A stretch of DNA of 64,000 nucleotides from Mesostigma viride (Eukaryota; Streptophyta; Mesostigmatophyceae; Mesostigmatales; Mesostigmataceae), in the NCBI GenBank assembly GCA_009746045.1, contig RPFO01000065.1, forward strand, positions 8,784,042 through 8,848,041, given 5' to 3'. This document shows, one piece after another, positions 63,815 to 64,000 of this stretch (the stretch's first letter is position 1; each line of letters opens with the position of its first letter). A program made the position numbers and the translations under genes. The notes under the pieces were generated by a model. That model was given only the letters and a program-made list of their open reading frames with translations, was not told where the DNA came from and searched no databases.

Positions 63815-64000
63815 CTGTGCGGCCAGTGTCCAAGAGTCAAGGAAGAGAGACAGCGGGAGACAGCGGGAGGAAGTCGGGGTGAGCAAGGTGGCGCTGGGTA
63901 GCAATGGAAAAATGCAGAAGGTGGAGTGGTGTTCAGCTCGCCAAGGGCTGATCGCTTGAAGAAACAGCAGCGCTGTACCATTTTCGATTACCCGGCGAAA

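Overview
The window is nuclear DNA of a photosynthetic eukaryote, most likely a green microalga. Exons are GC-rich and interrupted by long GT-AG introns. One gene encodes a protein with a plastid-type leader. Thymidylate synthase is fused to dihydrofolate reductase, as in plants, algae and many protists. No prokaryotic features were seen and I could not fix the species. About a tenth of the sequence is coding; the rest is introns, retroelement debris, DNA transposons and very large simple repeats. All exon coordinates were worked out by hand from splice consensus, reading phase and family resemblance, without transcript data.

Layout. 1-8.4 kb is a nested transposon pile: ORF1 pseudogenes of a non-LTR retroelement, one broken by a 3.3-kb hAT-like element (8-bp target duplication), which carries a 1,689-bp TTAR-flanked element; a same-length second copy lies at 6.7-8.4 kb. 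8.6-14.7 kb holds two giant ATC trinucleotide arrays (1.06 and 3.03 kb). 14.7-17.9 kb holds more retroelement, including an intact ORF1 whose element seems to end without an ORF2. 18.4-24.6 kb (minus) is a predicted three-exon gene for a large IQ-motif protein. 25.8-36.0 kb (plus) is replication protein A 32-kDa subunit, ten exons inflated to 10.2 kb by repeats. 36.9-40.1 kb holds a SINE-like repeat, a zinc-finger-like pseudogene and retroelement tails joined tail to tail. 41.0-55.4 kb (minus) is a complete 13-exon DHFR-thymidylate synthase with a broken reverse transcriptase in one intron. 56.8-58.0 kb (plus) is a two-exon plastid-type protein of unknown function. 58.5-60.2 kb holds more retroelement. 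61.4 kb to the right edge (minus) is the 3' part of an RBM45-like RNA-binding protein gene.

RPA2 (single-stranded DNA binding) and DHFR-TS (dTMP synthesis) are both S-phase genes and converge on each other; shared regulation is only a guess.

The most striking pattern is that several intronic minisatellites are built from an exon-intron junction. At RPA2 exon 3, DHFR-TS exon 7 and IQ-gene exon 2 the repeat contains the end of the exon plus the 5' splice site. At DHFR-TS exon 2 it contains the 3' splice site. Each array therefore places many copies of a real splice site next to the true one. A second pattern is a conserved hairpin with compensatory base changes just before the microsatellite tail of the retroelements, which repeatedly occur as tail-to-tail pairs.
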